In this document: piece by piece, positions 24,695 to 34,200 of the stretch
Layout of the letters: each line of letters opens with the position of its first letter
Numbering within the stretch: the stretch's first letter is position 1
Assembly (NCBI RefSeq): GCF_036242395.1
Contig: NZ_CP108458.1
Coordinates: forward strand, 4,898,001-4,962,000
Source: Kitasatospora sp. NBC_01266
Lineage (GTDB): Bacteria; Actinomycetota; Actinomycetes; Streptomycetales; Streptomycetaceae
Reading direction: 5' to 3'
DNA: 64,000 nt
The notes under the pieces: model-generated
What the model was told of the DNA's origin: nothing
The model's input: only the letters and a program-made list of their open reading frames with translations
Databases searched by the model: none
Program-made: the position numbers and the translations under genes

Positions 24695-26125
24695 ATGGAC
24701 ACCAGCGCCGACGCCACTCCGGCCGCCGGGATCGACCTCGACTCCGGCCTGCTCTCGCCCGTGCGGGCCGGCACACCCGTGGAGCCGGTGACCGGCGACC
24801 GGGCCTGGCTGCAGGCGATGCTGGACGCCGAGGCGGGGCTGGCCCGGGCGCAGGCCCGGCTCGGCACGGTGCCCTGGGCCGCCGCCGCCGCGATCGGGCG
24901 CCTCGCGCAGGCGGAGCGGCTGGACCTGGTGTCGCTGGCCCGGCAGGGGCGGGAGGCCGCCAACCCCGTGGTCGGGCTGGTCCGGGCGCTCACCGCCGTG
25001 GTCGCGGCCGAGACGCCGGAGGCCGCCGAGTACGTGCACCGCGGCTCGACCAGCCAGGACGTGCTGGACACCGGCGCGATGCTGGTCGCGCAGCGGGCGA
25101 TCCGGGTGATCCTGCCCGATCTGGACCGCACGCTCGTCGCCCTCGCCGCGCTGGCCGACGCGCACCGGGACACCGCGATGGCCGGCCGCACCCTGGCGCT
25201 GCACGCGGTGCCGACCACCTTCGGGCTCAAGGCGGCCGGCTGGTACGAGCTGGTGCGCACCGCCCGGGAGCGGCTGGCGGCCTTGGCCGAGGGCGGGCTG
25301 CCGGTCCAACTCGGCGGTGCGGCAGGAACCTTGGCGGGCTATCTGGAGTACGCGCGGGGCGTCGCCGAGGGTCCGGCGGGCCGGGCCGACTACGCGCGCC
25401 GGCTGACCGAGACCTACGCCGCCGAGGTCGGCCTGGCCGTCCCCGTGCTGCCCTGGCACGTGCTGCGCACCCCGATCGCCGACCTGGGTGCCGCCTGCGC
25501 GCTGCTGACCGGCGCGCTCGGCAAGATCGCGGTGGACGTGCAGTCGCTGGGTCGCACGGAGGTCGGTGAGCTCGCCGAACCCGCCGTCGCCGGACGCGGT
25601 CGCTCCTCCGCGATGCCGCACAAGCGCAACCCGGTGCTGGCCACCCTGATCCGCTCGGCGGCCCTGCAAGTCCCGGTGCTCTCCGCCGGGTTGGCGCAGT
25701 GCCTGATCGCCGAGGACGAGCGCTCGGCCGGTGCCTGGCACGCCGAATGGCAACTGCTGCGCGAGTGCCTGCGGTTGGCGGGCGGCGCCGCGCATCTGGC
25801 CGCCGAGCTGACCGAGGGGCTGGAGGTGCGACCCGAACGGATGCGCGCCAACCTGGAACTGACGGCAGGTCAGCTGGTCTCGGAGCGGATCGCCGCCGTG
25901 CTCGCCCCACTGCTCGGCCGCACCACCGCCCAGGAGCTCCTCAACCAGGCCGCCGCCACCGCCGCCCGCGACGGCCGCACCCTGGGCGAGGTGCTCGGCG
26001 GCCTGCCCGAGGTCCGCGCCGAACTCACCGAGGCTGCCCTGGCCGAGCTGCTCGACCCCACCCGCTACACCGGCGTGGCCGCCGCCCTGGCCGTCCGTGC
26101 CACCCGCCCCAGCGACCCCGCCTGA
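24695..26125 (+). CDS. pcaB: 3-carboxy-cis,cis-muconate cycloisomerase-like lyase
   Basis: A 476-residue member of the fumarase/aspartase superfamily, closest in look to PcaB of the protocatechuate branch of the beta-ketoadipate pathway. Signatures are YVHRGSTSQDVLDTGAML, and the superfamily loop SSAMPHKRNP at 304-313 that carries the catalytic serine. The expected helical C-terminal domain is complete. ATG 24695 follows GCGGAG. No other pca genes are nearby; instead a PucR regulator and a nitrilase-family gene follow, so the true substrate may be a different branched dicarboxylate or a purine-related compound. The name rests on overall resemblance only. Confidence 0.78.
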   Translation: MDTSADATPAAGIDLDSGLLSPVRAGTPVEPVTGDRAWLQAMLDAEAGLARAQARLGTVPWAAAAAIGRLAQAERLDLVSLARQGREAANPVVGLVRALTAVVAAETPEAAEYVHRGSTSQDVLDTGAMLVAQRAIRVILPDLDRTLVALAALADAHRDTAMAGRTLALHAVPTTFGLKAAGWYELVRTARERLAALAEGGLPVQLGGAAGTLAGYLEYARGVAEGPAGRADYARRLTETYAAEVGLAVPVLPWHVLRTPIADLGAACALLTGALGKIAVDVQSLGRTEVGELAEPAVAGRGRSSAMPHKRNPVLATLIRSAALQVPVLSAGLAQCLIAEDERSAGAWHAEWQLLRECLRLAGGAAHLAAELTEGLEVRPERMRANLELTAGQLVSERIAAVLAPLLGRTTAQELLNQAAATAARDGRTLGEVLGGLPEVRAELTEAALAELLDPTRYTGVAAALAVRATRPSDPA

Positions 26126-26327
26126 ATCGGAGCGGATCTGCTGAGGGCGTTCTGCCGCCTGGTCGTCCCAGCCAGTCCACCGTCCGCTCCGCGGATGGTC
26201 GACCCATAGGGCTACAGACCCGAGTGCCTGGCATTTACCATGCATCTGCACCTGAATCCCTGGCTGATAAGAGGGCCGGCCGGGTGCGGCGCTCGCCTCC
26301 GAGCGCTCGGTACCGAGGAGTGTCGCG

Positions 26328-27947
26328 GTGATCGTCTCTGATCTCCTGGATGTGGCGGACCTGCGGCTGCGGCTGGCCTGGGGCCCGTCCGAACTGCTGG
26401 AGCGGCGGGTCACCGGGGTCACCTCCACGGACCTCCAGGACCCGGCCCGCTACCTGCAGCCCGGCGAACTGGTGCTCTCCGGGCTGGTCTGGTGGCAGCC
26501 GGACCACCCCGCCGCCCAGGCCCGCGCGCTGCGCTTCGCCACCTCGCTGCGCAGCGCCGGGGTGGCCGCGCTGCTGGCGGGGGAGGGCACCCATGGCGAG
26601 GTGCCGGCGGGGTTGGTCGAGGCGTGCCGGGTGCACGGGATCCCGCTGTTCTCGGTGCCGGCCCGGACGAGCTTCCGGGCGGTGACCGACCGGGTCTACC
26701 TGCGGCTCTGGGGCGACCTGCGGGCCCAGTCGGCCGAGGCGGTGGCGGTGCCGGAGGGGGCCCGGCGCGAACTGGTCGAGCTGATGTACGCGGGCGCGCC
26801 GGCGGCCGAGGTGCTGGAGCGCGCGGTCTCCCGGCTCGGCTGCGGCCCCTGCTCGCTGGTCACCGCCTCCGGACGCGCCGTCGCCACCTCGGCCGGCGCC
26901 GTGGCCCCGGACCCGGAGACCGTCCGGCCCGCCCTGCCCGGCCCCGCCGGTGCTCCCGGCCACGCCCCGGTGGCACTACCGATCGGCAAGGGCGGCGACA
27001 CACCGTTCGACGGCTGGTACCTCTACCCGCACTCCGCCGGTCCGGGTCAGGCCGCCCTGCTGCACGGACTCGCGGACGTCCTGGCGGTGCTGTGGACCCG
27101 CAGCCGTGGCGAGGCCGCCGACCGGCACCGCGCGGCCGGGCGGCTGGCGGGTCTGCTGACCGGCACGGCGCTCGTGCACGCCGCCGAACTGGATGAGGCG
27201 CTGGCCTCCTGCGGCCTGCCCGCCGACGGCCCGCTGGTCCCGGTCACCGCCCGGATCGACGGTCTGGACCTGCCCTGGGCGGCGGACGCGCTGGCCGAGG
27301 CGCTGCGCTCGGCGCACGGCGAGCTGTCCGGCGACGTGTCGGGCGAGGTGTCGGGCGAGGCGTCGGGCGGGGCGTTCGCGGTCGGTGCCGACGAGAGTGG
27401 TGGAGCGGTCGCCGTGGTGGCCGGCCAGGACCCGGCGCGGCTGACGGCCGCCCTGCGCGAGGTCTGGCCCCGGCTGCAGTCCCGGCTGCCCGAGCGCCAC
27501 CTGCTGCGGCTGGGGGTCGGCCCGCGCGCCCTGCGACCGGCGAGTGAACTGGCAGCCGGCCTGCGCCAGGCCCGGTACGCCCTGGACGCCGCTGCCGCCG
27601 ACCACCCGCGGGCCTGCTCGGTGGGGGCCAGCGCCGAGTTGGACACCGTGGCCGCCCTGGTCCGCGGCATCCCGGCCGAGGTGGCCGCGGCCTTCCGCCA
27701 CCGCCTGCTCGACCCGCTCACCGAGCACGACCGCCACACCGGCGGCGCGCTGCTGGGCACCCTGGTCAGCTTCCTCGACCACGACTGCTCCTGGGCCCGG
27801 ACGGCCGAGGCGCTGCACGTCCACGTGAACACCGTGCACTACCGGATCCGCCGGATCGAGGAGCTGACCGGTCGCGACCTCGGCAGGCTGGACGACCGCC
27901 TCGACCTGCGCGCGGCCCTGCTCTGCGCCCCGGCCACGGAGCGGTGA
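26328..27947 (+). CDS. PucR family transcriptional regulator
   Basis: A 539-residue regulator with an N-terminal PucR domain (about 1-120, starting IVSDLLDVADLRLRLAWGP) and a C-terminal PucR-type HTH (CSWARTAEALHVHVNTVHYR then IRRIEELTG). A GGDEF-like middle region links them. PucR proteins activate purine or other nitrogen-compound catabolism. The GTG at 26328 has GAGGAG upstream. A 12-bp repeat encodes a GDVSGEVSGEASGG loop near residue 340. It lies just after the pcaB-like gene and probably regulates it. It converges on the nitrilase gene with only 13 bp between stops and no visible terminator. Confidence 0.88.
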   Translation: MIVSDLLDVADLRLRLAWGPSELLERRVTGVTSTDLQDPARYLQPGELVLSGLVWWQPDHPAAQARALRFATSLRSAGVAALLAGEGTHGEVPAGLVEACRVHGIPLFSVPARTSFRAVTDRVYLRLWGDLRAQSAEAVAVPEGARRELVELMYAGAPAAEVLERAVSRLGCGPCSLVTASGRAVATSAGAVAPDPETVRPALPGPAGAPGHAPVALPIGKGGDTPFDGWYLYPHSAGPGQAALLHGLADVLAVLWTRSRGEAADRHRAAGRLAGLLTGTALVHAAELDEALASCGLPADGPLVPVTARIDGLDLPWAADALAEALRSAHGELSGDVSGEVSGEASGGAFAVGADESGGAVAVVAGQDPARLTAALREVWPRLQSRLPERHLLRLGVGPRALRPASELAAGLRQARYALDAAAADHPRACSVGASAELDTVAALVRGIPAEVAAAFRHRLLDPLTEHDRHTGGALLGTLVSFLDHDCSWARTAEALHVHVNTVHYRIRRIEELTGRDLGRLDDRLDLRAALLCAPATER

Positions 27948-27960
27948 CCGGTGACAGGTC

Positions 27961-28833
27961 TCAGCCCAGCCGCACCCGTGAGCGCGCGCCGGCCGCCGCC
28001 GCGTCCCGTCCCTTGATGTCGCTCAGCATCCGCAGGTCCTCCCGCACCTCGCGCAGCCGTGCCGGGTCGAGGTCGACGACCGCGAGCCCGGTCTCCGTCT
28101 CGCCCAGCGCGCTGAGCAGCCGCCCGTCGGGGCCCCAGCCGGCGCTGTGCCCGCAGGTGTCCATCCCGCCGGTGTGCCCGATGTGGTTGGCCAGCAGCAC
28201 GTAGACGGTGTTGTCGATCGCGCGGGCCGGGAACCAGGTGTCGACCTGCTGCCGCCCGCCGCCCCGGCTGAACAGCGCACCGACCAGGTAGGCGTGGCAG
28301 CCGTCCAGCGCGGCGGTCCGGGCGTGCTCGGGGAAGCCCGAGTCGTAGCAGACGCCCAGGCCCAGCTGCCAGCCGGCCAGCTCGACCGTGCAACCGGCCG
28401 TGCCGGCGGCGAAGACCTCGGGCTCGCTGCCGAACTGGTGCTGCTTGTCGTACCGGGCGGCGAGCACGCCGTCCGGCCCGAAGACCAGCGCGGAGATCCG
28501 CAGCACCCCGGCCGCGTCCCGGGTCGCCGCGCCGACCACGGCGGCGGTGCCGCCCGCCCGGCAGGCGGCGGCGATGGGGGCCAGCCGCGGGTCGTCCTCG
28601 GTCACGGTGTAGCGGGCCGGATCACTCGCGATCAGCTCGGGCTCGTACCCGGTGAGGAACTTCTCGGCGAACAGCACCAGCCGCACCCCGTCGGCGGCGG
28701 CCCGCTCGATCAGGGCGGCGGCCTGGGCCGCATTGGCCTCCACCGCACCCCGGACCACGGGGGCCTGGGCGGTGGCGATCCGCAGCGGGTGGGCGGGCAG
28801 CGGGAACGGCTGGGAGGGCCGGGAGGACGTCAT
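27961..28833 (-). CDS. Carbon-nitrogen hydrolase (nitrilase superfamily)
   Basis: A 290-residue cytoplasmic amidase or N-carbamoyl hydrolase. The Glu-Lys-Cys triad is complete: Glu57 (LVLFAEKFLTGY), Lys130 (ARYDKQHQFG) and Cys162 (GLGVCYDSGFPEH). Length fits a single nitrilase domain. The substrate is unknown; omega-amidase and N-carbamoyl-putrescine types look similar. Next to PucR and the lyase gene it may take part in a small nitrogen catabolic set, but it is on the opposite strand. ATG 28833. Confidence 0.88.
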   Translation of the reverse strand: MTSSRPSQPFPLPAHPLRIATAQAPVVRGAVEANAAQAAALIERAAADGVRLVLFAEKFLTGYEPELIASDPARYTVTEDDPRLAPIAAACRAGGTAAVVGAATRDAAGVLRISALVFGPDGVLAARYDKQHQFGSEPEVFAAGTAGCTVELAGWQLGLGVCYDSGFPEHARTAALDGCHAYLVGALFSRGGGRQQVDTWFPARAIDNTVYVLLANHIGHTGGMDTCGHSAGWGPDGRLLSALGETETGLAVVDLDPARLREVREDLRMLSDIKGRDAAAAGARSRVRLG

Positions 28834-28892
28834 GTCCGATCACCCTACCGACGCCTACGCCTGCCGATCCGAGCGCCTGGCGCCGACCGCCC

Positions 28893-31292
28893 CTACCGCC
28901 GCCGGCGCCGACCGTTGCCCGGTTCCGGGGTCTGCGGGTAGGGCAGCCGCAGCCGACGGGCCAGCGGCGCGACGGCCGCGGCGGCGCCGAACGGCTTGGC
29001 CAGCACGAAGAGCGAGGCCAGCACGACCACCGAGCCGACACCGAGGCCGAACAGGTTGCCGAAGAACCCGCCACCGAGCATCCCGCCGATCGCACTCGCC
29101 AGGAAGTGCCCCACCAGCGCACCGGGCAGGCAGGCCAACACCAGCCCCAGGTGCAGCCCGAAGACGCGGCGGCCCTCCAGGCCGCTGCCCGTCCGGTTGG
29201 TGAGCGAGGCGCGCAGCACCCGGGCGCGGGCCTCCGGGTCCTCGGGCGCGGGCGGCAGCGTCCGCAGGCGCTTGGCCAGCGCGCGGCCGGTGATCACCAT
29301 GTTGACCACGCAGGCCAGCGTCTGCGCGGCCGCCATGCCGACGACCTTCCAGTGCGAACCGAGCATCTCGAACGCGAGGTAGGAGAACAGCACGTTGGTG
29401 CCGGCGGCCACCGCGGTCAGCCAGAACGGGGTGCGCGCGTCGCTCATCGCGTAGAAGCCGCGGGCGAGCGCGTACTGCGCGCAGAAGAACGGGATGCCGA
29501 TCGCGAACGCCAGCAGCGAGTAGCTGATCAGCGAGATGCCCTGGGAGCCGGCCCCGTAGCCGTAGGCGAGACCGCAGATCTGGCCGGCGAACGCGATGAA
29601 GAGCATGGTGATCGGAATGATCATCGCCGCCGAGTTCCGCAGCACCCGGGACAGGTCCGCACCGATCTTCGGCAGGTCGCCTTCGTCCGACGCCCGGGCC
29701 ATCTGCGGCAGGATCGCGGTCACCAGCGAGATGGTGATGACACCCTGCGGGACCACGAAGAGCGCGTAGGCATTGGTGTAGGCCGCGTTGCTGGCACCGG
29801 AGTCGATGCTGGTGGTCAGGGCGGTGATCACGGTGGCTGCCACCTGGGTGACCACCACGAGCAGCAGGGCCCAGCTCGCCGCCCGCAGCGGCTGGCCGAG
29901 TCCCGCGCCGCGCCAGTCGAAGCGGGGCCGCCAGCGGAACTTGGCCGCCTTGAGCGAGGGCAGCATGCCCAGGGTCTGCACCACCACGCCCAGCGTGGTG
30001 CCGATGCCCAGGATCGCCGTCTGCCCCGAGGTCACCTTCCCGGCCGATGCGGCCTGGCCGCCGATCACGGCGTAGAGGCCGAAGACCGCGATCGCGACGA
30101 TGTTGTTCAGCGCGGGCGCCCACATCATCGCGGCGAACTTGCCACGGGCGTTGAGCACCTGGCCGAGCAGGGTGAACAGACCGTAGAAGAGGATCTCGGG
30201 CAGGCAGTACCGGGCGAGCGCGATGGTCAGGTCGCGCTGTGCCCCGTGCCAGTCCGGTGCGTAGATGCTGACCAGGAGCGGCGCGGCGAAGACCGCCACC
30301 GCCGTCAGCGCCACCAGGGCCACCGTGCACAGCGTGAGCAGCCGGTCGGTGTAGGCGACGCCGCCGTCCTTGTGGGTCCGCGCGGCCTTCACCAGCTCGG
30401 GCACGAAGACCGAGCTGAGCGCACCGCCGATCAGCATGGTGAAGACGATGTTCGGCAGCGTGTTGGCGATGTTGAAGGTCGCCGCCACGTCCTTGACGCC
30501 GAGCGCGTAGGCGAGCATCGCGCTGCGCACGAAGCCGAGCGCCCGTGAACCCATCGTGCCGATCGCCATGATCAGCCCGTTGCGGTTGGCCGCCGCCTCC
30601 TCGGACGGCGCGGACTGCTGCTCGCCCTCGCTCGGCTCGCGCTGCTGCGGCAGCTGCCCGGGGGCCGGTGGCGCGTACGACTCGATCGCCCGCAGCGACA
30701 GCGACATGGTCGGCGGGTCGCCGAAGAGCTGCGGCATCCCGTAGTCGGGCGGCAGCGTGTAGGGCTCGGAGACCACGTACGGCTCCGGCTCCCGGTAGTG
30801 GCCGGCGAAATACTGCTCGGGAACGGCCTGCTCGGCGGACTGCTGCCCGGGGACCTGGCCGTAGCCGTCGGGCCCGCCGTACGGCGCCTGCTGCTGCCCG
30901 TACGCCTGCTGCCCGTACGACTGCTGCTCGTACGACTGCTGTTCGTACGGCTGCTGGTAGGCGGCCTGCGGCTGCTCGTACGACTGCTGGTAGGGGTCCT
31001 GCTGCTGGTACGGGTTCTGCGGGTACTCCTGCGGCTGTCCGTAGCCCTGCTGCTGCCCGTAGTCCTGCGGGGCCTGTCCGTACGCCTGACCCTGTCCGGC
31101 GTACTCCTGCCCGGGCGTGCCGTACTCCTGCGGCGCCTGCTGGTACGGGTTCTGCGGGTACCCCTGCTGCTGCCCGTTCTGCTCCGGATCCGGCTGACCC
31201 TGCGTCGGCGTCGCCGGGTACGGCTGCGCCGACCCGTACGACTCGGGCGGGCCGTACGAACCGTAGGGCTCGCCCGCCGTGTGCGTGGTCAT
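28893..31292 (-). CDS. murJ: Lipid II flippase MurJ with Gln/Tyr-rich N-terminal tail
   Basis: A 799-residue MATE-like MOP-superfamily flippase that moves lipid II across the membrane. From about residue 240 the MurJ fold begins (AIGTMGSRALGFVRSAMLAY, FNIANTLPNIVFTMLIGGAL) with about 14 membrane segments. The first 235 residues are a disordered tail of repeated Tyr, Gln, Pro and Gly (QNPYQQ, YGQQ, SYEQ units), like prion-like domains. A basic tail RRRRR ends the protein. ATG 31292 is chosen since the tail is continuous from there. In mycobacteria MurJ is regulated through its pseudokinase extension; no such domain is seen here. Confidence 0.93.
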   Translation of the reverse strand: MTTHTAGEPYGSYGPPESYGSAQPYPATPTQGQPDPEQNGQQQGYPQNPYQQAPQEYGTPGQEYAGQGQAYGQAPQDYGQQQGYGQPQEYPQNPYQQQDPYQQSYEQPQAAYQQPYEQQSYEQQSYGQQAYGQQQAPYGGPDGYGQVPGQQSAEQAVPEQYFAGHYREPEPYVVSEPYTLPPDYGMPQLFGDPPTMSLSLRAIESYAPPAPGQLPQQREPSEGEQQSAPSEEAAANRNGLIMAIGTMGSRALGFVRSAMLAYALGVKDVAATFNIANTLPNIVFTMLIGGALSSVFVPELVKAARTHKDGGVAYTDRLLTLCTVALVALTAVAVFAAPLLVSIYAPDWHGAQRDLTIALARYCLPEILFYGLFTLLGQVLNARGKFAAMMWAPALNNIVAIAVFGLYAVIGGQAASAGKVTSGQTAILGIGTTLGVVVQTLGMLPSLKAAKFRWRPRFDWRGAGLGQPLRAASWALLLVVVTQVAATVITALTTSIDSGASNAAYTNAYALFVVPQGVITISLVTAILPQMARASDEGDLPKIGADLSRVLRNSAAMIIPITMLFIAFAGQICGLAYGYGAGSQGISLISYSLLAFAIGIPFFCAQYALARGFYAMSDARTPFWLTAVAAGTNVLFSYLAFEMLGSHWKVVGMAAAQTLACVVNMVITGRALAKRLRTLPPAPEDPEARARVLRASLTNRTGSGLEGRRVFGLHLGLVLACLPGALVGHFLASAIGGMLGGGFFGNLFGLGVGSVVVLASLFVLAKPFGAAAAVAPLARRLRLPYPQTPEPGNGRRRRR

Positions 31293-31702
31293 CGGACCCC
31301 CGTCGCTCGGTTCCTGGGCAGGTGCTGCTGCGGGGCTGCCGCAGTGCGAGCGCGGTGCTGCTGGTCGGTGTACGGAGCTGACGCGTGGGCGCGAGTTCCG
31401 GACGACCGGCCACCGCCGCGCTCTGTCGTGCTCGGTCCCCCGAACCGGGCATGGGTATGCCCAGCCGAAGCAGTCTGCCCTACTGAGGCACCAGGTGGGG
31501 AGTCCGGTGTCATGTGGTGGATCTCTCCGGTGCGTGAACCAGCCGTTTTCGCGGCGGTCCGAGTGTCCGGGAGTGATCGATTTGCCGGTCGATATCGGGC
31601 CTTAAGTCCCTGTTTGACCGGACTGGGCACGCACTGGGTGGACTCGGCCGACCCTGCCCGGTTACCTCCCGGGCGATTGACGGACCACTCGTGTGAGGTA
31701 TC
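31293..31702. other. Intergenic region between murJ and the PAP2 gene
   Basis: About 410 bp holding the minus-strand murJ promoter. A small dyad GGGCAT-GGGT-ATGCCC lies at 31447-31462. A CTCGTG/CACGAG dyad at 31688-31709 overlaps the PAP2 stop codon. Third-base bias is lost on both strands, so I see no gene. Confidence 0.45.
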
Positions 31703-32575
31703 TCACGAGCCGTCAGGAGCCGGGGTGTCGAACCTGTCGTCGAACTCGCCGCCGAAGCCGCGGCCGAGCCGGTCCTGGTGGCCGAACCCCTCGCCCGGAG
31801 CCCGTTCCGGGAACGGCACCGCGGGGGCCAGCACGCTCTGCACCCGCGGTCTGGTGCGCCAGTCCACCCGTCGCACATCGCGCGACAACGCACCGGGCCG
31901 CCACAGCTCGACCGCCACCGTGGTCCCGCCGAGCACCGCACCCGCCAGGAGCCAGCCGCCGAGCACGTCGCTCGGCCAGTGCACGCCGAGCCCGATCCGG
32001 GTGAAGCCGACCAGCACGGTGCCCAGCGCGGCCAGCACGCAGCAGGCGATCCGGGCCGCGCGGTCGGCCCGGGGCCAGACCAGGGCGACCAGGGTGGCCG
32101 CGGTGATCGCCGAGGCCATCGCGTGTCCGGAGGGGAAGGCGGCGCCGGCGGCGTGCGCCACCGGGTCGGGCCAGCTCGGCCTGGGCCGGTCGACCAGCAC
32201 CTTGGCGGCCGCCTCGACGCCCCAGCCCACCAGCGCCTGCGCGGCGGTCCAGCCCGCCAGGGTCCGCGCGCCGATCGCCCAGAGCCAGGCGGCGGCCAGT
32301 GCGAGCAGGGTGCGCATCACCAGCGGTCCGCCGAGCGTGCTGGTGGTCTGCAGCGAGGCGGTCCACGCGGTGTGCCGGCCGGCGAAGCCGTGCAGCGCCG
32401 CGGCCCAGCCGTGGTCGAGGTGGGCCAGCGGGCCCCAGCCGCCGTCGACCAGGGCGAGCAGCGCCGCGAAGAGCGCGAGGGCGCCGAGCGCGATCGCCGC
32501 GTAACGCGGGAGCCCGGTGCGCGGCATGCGCCGCGGGTCCCAGACGGGGCGATCGGGGCTACTGGTCAGGTGCAT
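31703..32575 (-). CDS. PAP2-family membrane phosphatase
   Basis: A 290-residue membrane phosphatase for lipid phosphates or undecaprenyl pyrophosphate. Motif C1 is KVLVDRPRP (Lys125 to Pro132), C2 is PSGH (148-151) and C3 is TRIGLGVHWPSD with Arg193, His199 and Asp203, so the active site is complete. There are about six membrane segments and a disordered, charged C-terminal tail of roughly 70 residues. ATG 32575 has GGGAAGG upstream. It is divergent from hrdD. Next to murJ it may recycle the lipid carrier. Confidence 0.9.
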   Translation of the reverse strand: MHLTSSPDRPVWDPRRMPRTGLPRYAAIALGALALFAALLALVDGGWGPLAHLDHGWAAALHGFAGRHTAWTASLQTTSTLGGPLVMRTLLALAAAWLWAIGARTLAGWTAAQALVGWGVEAAAKVLVDRPRPSWPDPVAHAAGAAFPSGHAMASAITAATLVALVWPRADRAARIACCVLAALGTVLVGFTRIGLGVHWPSDVLGGWLLAGAVLGGTTVAVELWRPGALSRDVRRVDWRTRPRVQSVLAPAVPFPERAPGEGFGHQDRLGRGFGGEFDDRFDTPAPDGS

Positions 32576-32949
32576 GGCTGACACCTTCCCAGGGCGACGG
32601 GTCGATCCGATCGGAGACGCATCGCGATTTGGCATCTTTTGCGCGGGCCTGGTGCGGGGATCGATCGCGGGCCCCGAGGCGTTGCCGTCATACCGGTCGC
32701 CGGCCGTATGCACCGGGCCGTGCTCGACGCAGCGTCGTGGAGCGAGCGCGGAGCGTACGAATTCGGGTTGGGATCGCGCAGCATACTGCATCACCCGAAG
32801 AATCTGAGCGACTTGGGAATGTTGTCCGGATTCTGCTCGTTGGATTGTTACGTGCGAGGCCCCCGGGGTCCCGCATGGTGAGGAGGCGTGTCGTCGCCCC
32901 AAGCAGACCCTCGAGCCAGACCCGGGCATCCACCAGCAAGGGAGCAAGC
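32576..32949. other. Divergent promoter region, PAP2 gene and hrdD
   Basis: About 370 bp. The hrdD side carries a sigma-R-type promoter (32815-32841). A CATACT element near 32782 may be a second hrdD promoter. No gene is seen. Confidence 0.5.
32815..32841 (+). promoter_or_regulatory. Sigma-R-type promoter of hrdD
   Basis: GGGAAT (32815-32820), 18 bp, then GTT (32839-32841): an exact match to the GGAAT-N18-GTT promoter recognised by the thiol-stress sigma factor SigR. In S. coelicolor hrdD is a known target of stress ECF sigma factors, which agrees with the gene downstream. Confidence 0.72.
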
Positions 32950-33936
32950 ATGGCCACCCGTGCCGTCGTTCGCGACAGGGCCGACCGGACTCGTACGGCC
33001 CGCCCGACCAACCTCGAGGCCGACCGCGACCTGGTCGGTATGTACCTCGACGAAATCGCCAGGACTCCCCTCCTCGATGCCGCCGAGGAGGTCGAGCTGT
33101 CGCTGCGCATCGAAGCCGGCGTCTACGCCCAACACCTGCTGGACGCGGCCGATGACCACGGGGTCGCACTCCCCGGGGGCAGCACCCGCGAGGAGTTGGA
33201 GGCGATAGCCGCCGATGCCGAGCGGGCGAAGGACGTCTTCATCCGCTCCAACCTGCGGCTGGTGGTCGCCGTTGCCCGGCGCTACCCGCGCAGCGGGTTG
33301 CCGCTGCTCGACCTGATCCAGGAGGGCAACGCCGGCCTGGTCCGCGCGGTGGAGAAGTTCGACTACGCCAAGGGCTTCAAGTTCTCGACCTACGCGACCT
33401 GGTGGATCCGCCAGGCGATCACCCGCTCGATCGCCGACCAGTCCCGCACCATCCGGCTGCCCGTCCACCTGGTCGAGGAGCTGGGCCGGATCCGGCGGGT
33501 CCAGCGGGAGAAGTCCAAGGAGCTGGGCCGCGAGGCCGAGCCGGCCGAGATCGCGGCCGAGTTGGACACCACCGAGGCCCGGATCAAGGACGTGCTCGAC
33601 TGGGCCCGCGACCCGGTCAGCCTCAACATGGCGGTGGACGACGAGGGCGAGACCCAGTTCGGCGACCTGGTCGAGGACACCGGCGCGGTCTCCCCGGAGG
33701 ACGCCGTGATGGTGATGCTCCGCCGCGAGGAGCTGGACGACCTGATCGGCCGCCTCGACGACCGCACCGCCTCGATCATCCGCTCCCGCTACGGCATGGA
33801 GGACGGTCGCGAGCGCACCCTGACCGAGGTGGGCAAGCAGCACGGCCTGACCCGCGAGCGGATCCGCCAGATCGAGAAGCACGCCCTGGCGGAGCTGAAG
33901 AAGATCGCCGGACACGCCGGTTTCGAAGCCGCCTGA
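32950..33936 (+). CDS. hrdD: Principal-like sigma factor HrdD
   Basis: A 328-residue group 2 sigma-70 factor that directs RNA polymerase to housekeeping-like promoters. Region 1.2 is DLVGMYLDEIARTPLLDAAE; region 2 has FIRSNLRLVVAVARRYPRSG, the -10 helix with YATWWIRQAITRSI; region 4 has LTEVGKQHGLTRERIRQIEK. There is no region 1.1, as in HrdD and HrdA. The N-terminal MATRAVVRDR and the SigR-type promoter point to HrdD rather than HrdA. ATG 32950 follows AAGGGAGC. It ends at a strong terminator. Confidence 0.87.
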   Translation: MATRAVVRDRADRTRTARPTNLEADRDLVGMYLDEIARTPLLDAAEEVELSLRIEAGVYAQHLLDAADDHGVALPGGSTREELEAIAADAERAKDVFIRSNLRLVVAVARRYPRSGLPLLDLIQEGNAGLVRAVEKFDYAKGFKFSTYATWWIRQAITRSIADQSRTIRLPVHLVEELGRIRRVQREKSKELGREAEPAEIAAELDTTEARIKDVLDWARDPVSLNMAVDDEGETQFGDLVEDTGAVSPEDAVMVMLRREELDDLIGRLDDRTASIIRSRYGMEDGRERTLTEVGKQHGLTRERIRQIEKHALAELKKIAGHAGFEAA

Positions 33937-33965
33937 CCAGCTGCCTGACCCGGCGTCGCGGCGTA

Positions 33966-34006
33966 CTCGGGGGCCCGAACCCACGCATGGGGTTCGGGCC
34001 CCCGAG
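33966..34006 (+). terminator. hrdD terminator
   Basis: A perfect 17-bp stem (33966-33982 with 33990-34006) and 7-base loop. Confidence 0.9.
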
Positions 34007-34200
34007 CATGCCGCGCAGCCGGGACTTTGCGCTGGGTCAACGGCCGTGAACTCAGCGTTTCGGGTGGTCGTCGGCCGTGCCGCGGTTATTGACGGGGCGT
34101 TCGGGGCGGGTTGAGATGGACCTTCTTCTCCGGGTCGCAGTTGGCTGACCATGTGTCAGGTTCATGGTGCGGCGCGGGCGACAGGGAGGTGACTCAGCGG

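Noticed and set aside
31279..31605. Possible plus-strand gene before the PAP2 gene
   Set aside because: Overlaps the murJ start region, has several rare codons and no family resemblance.
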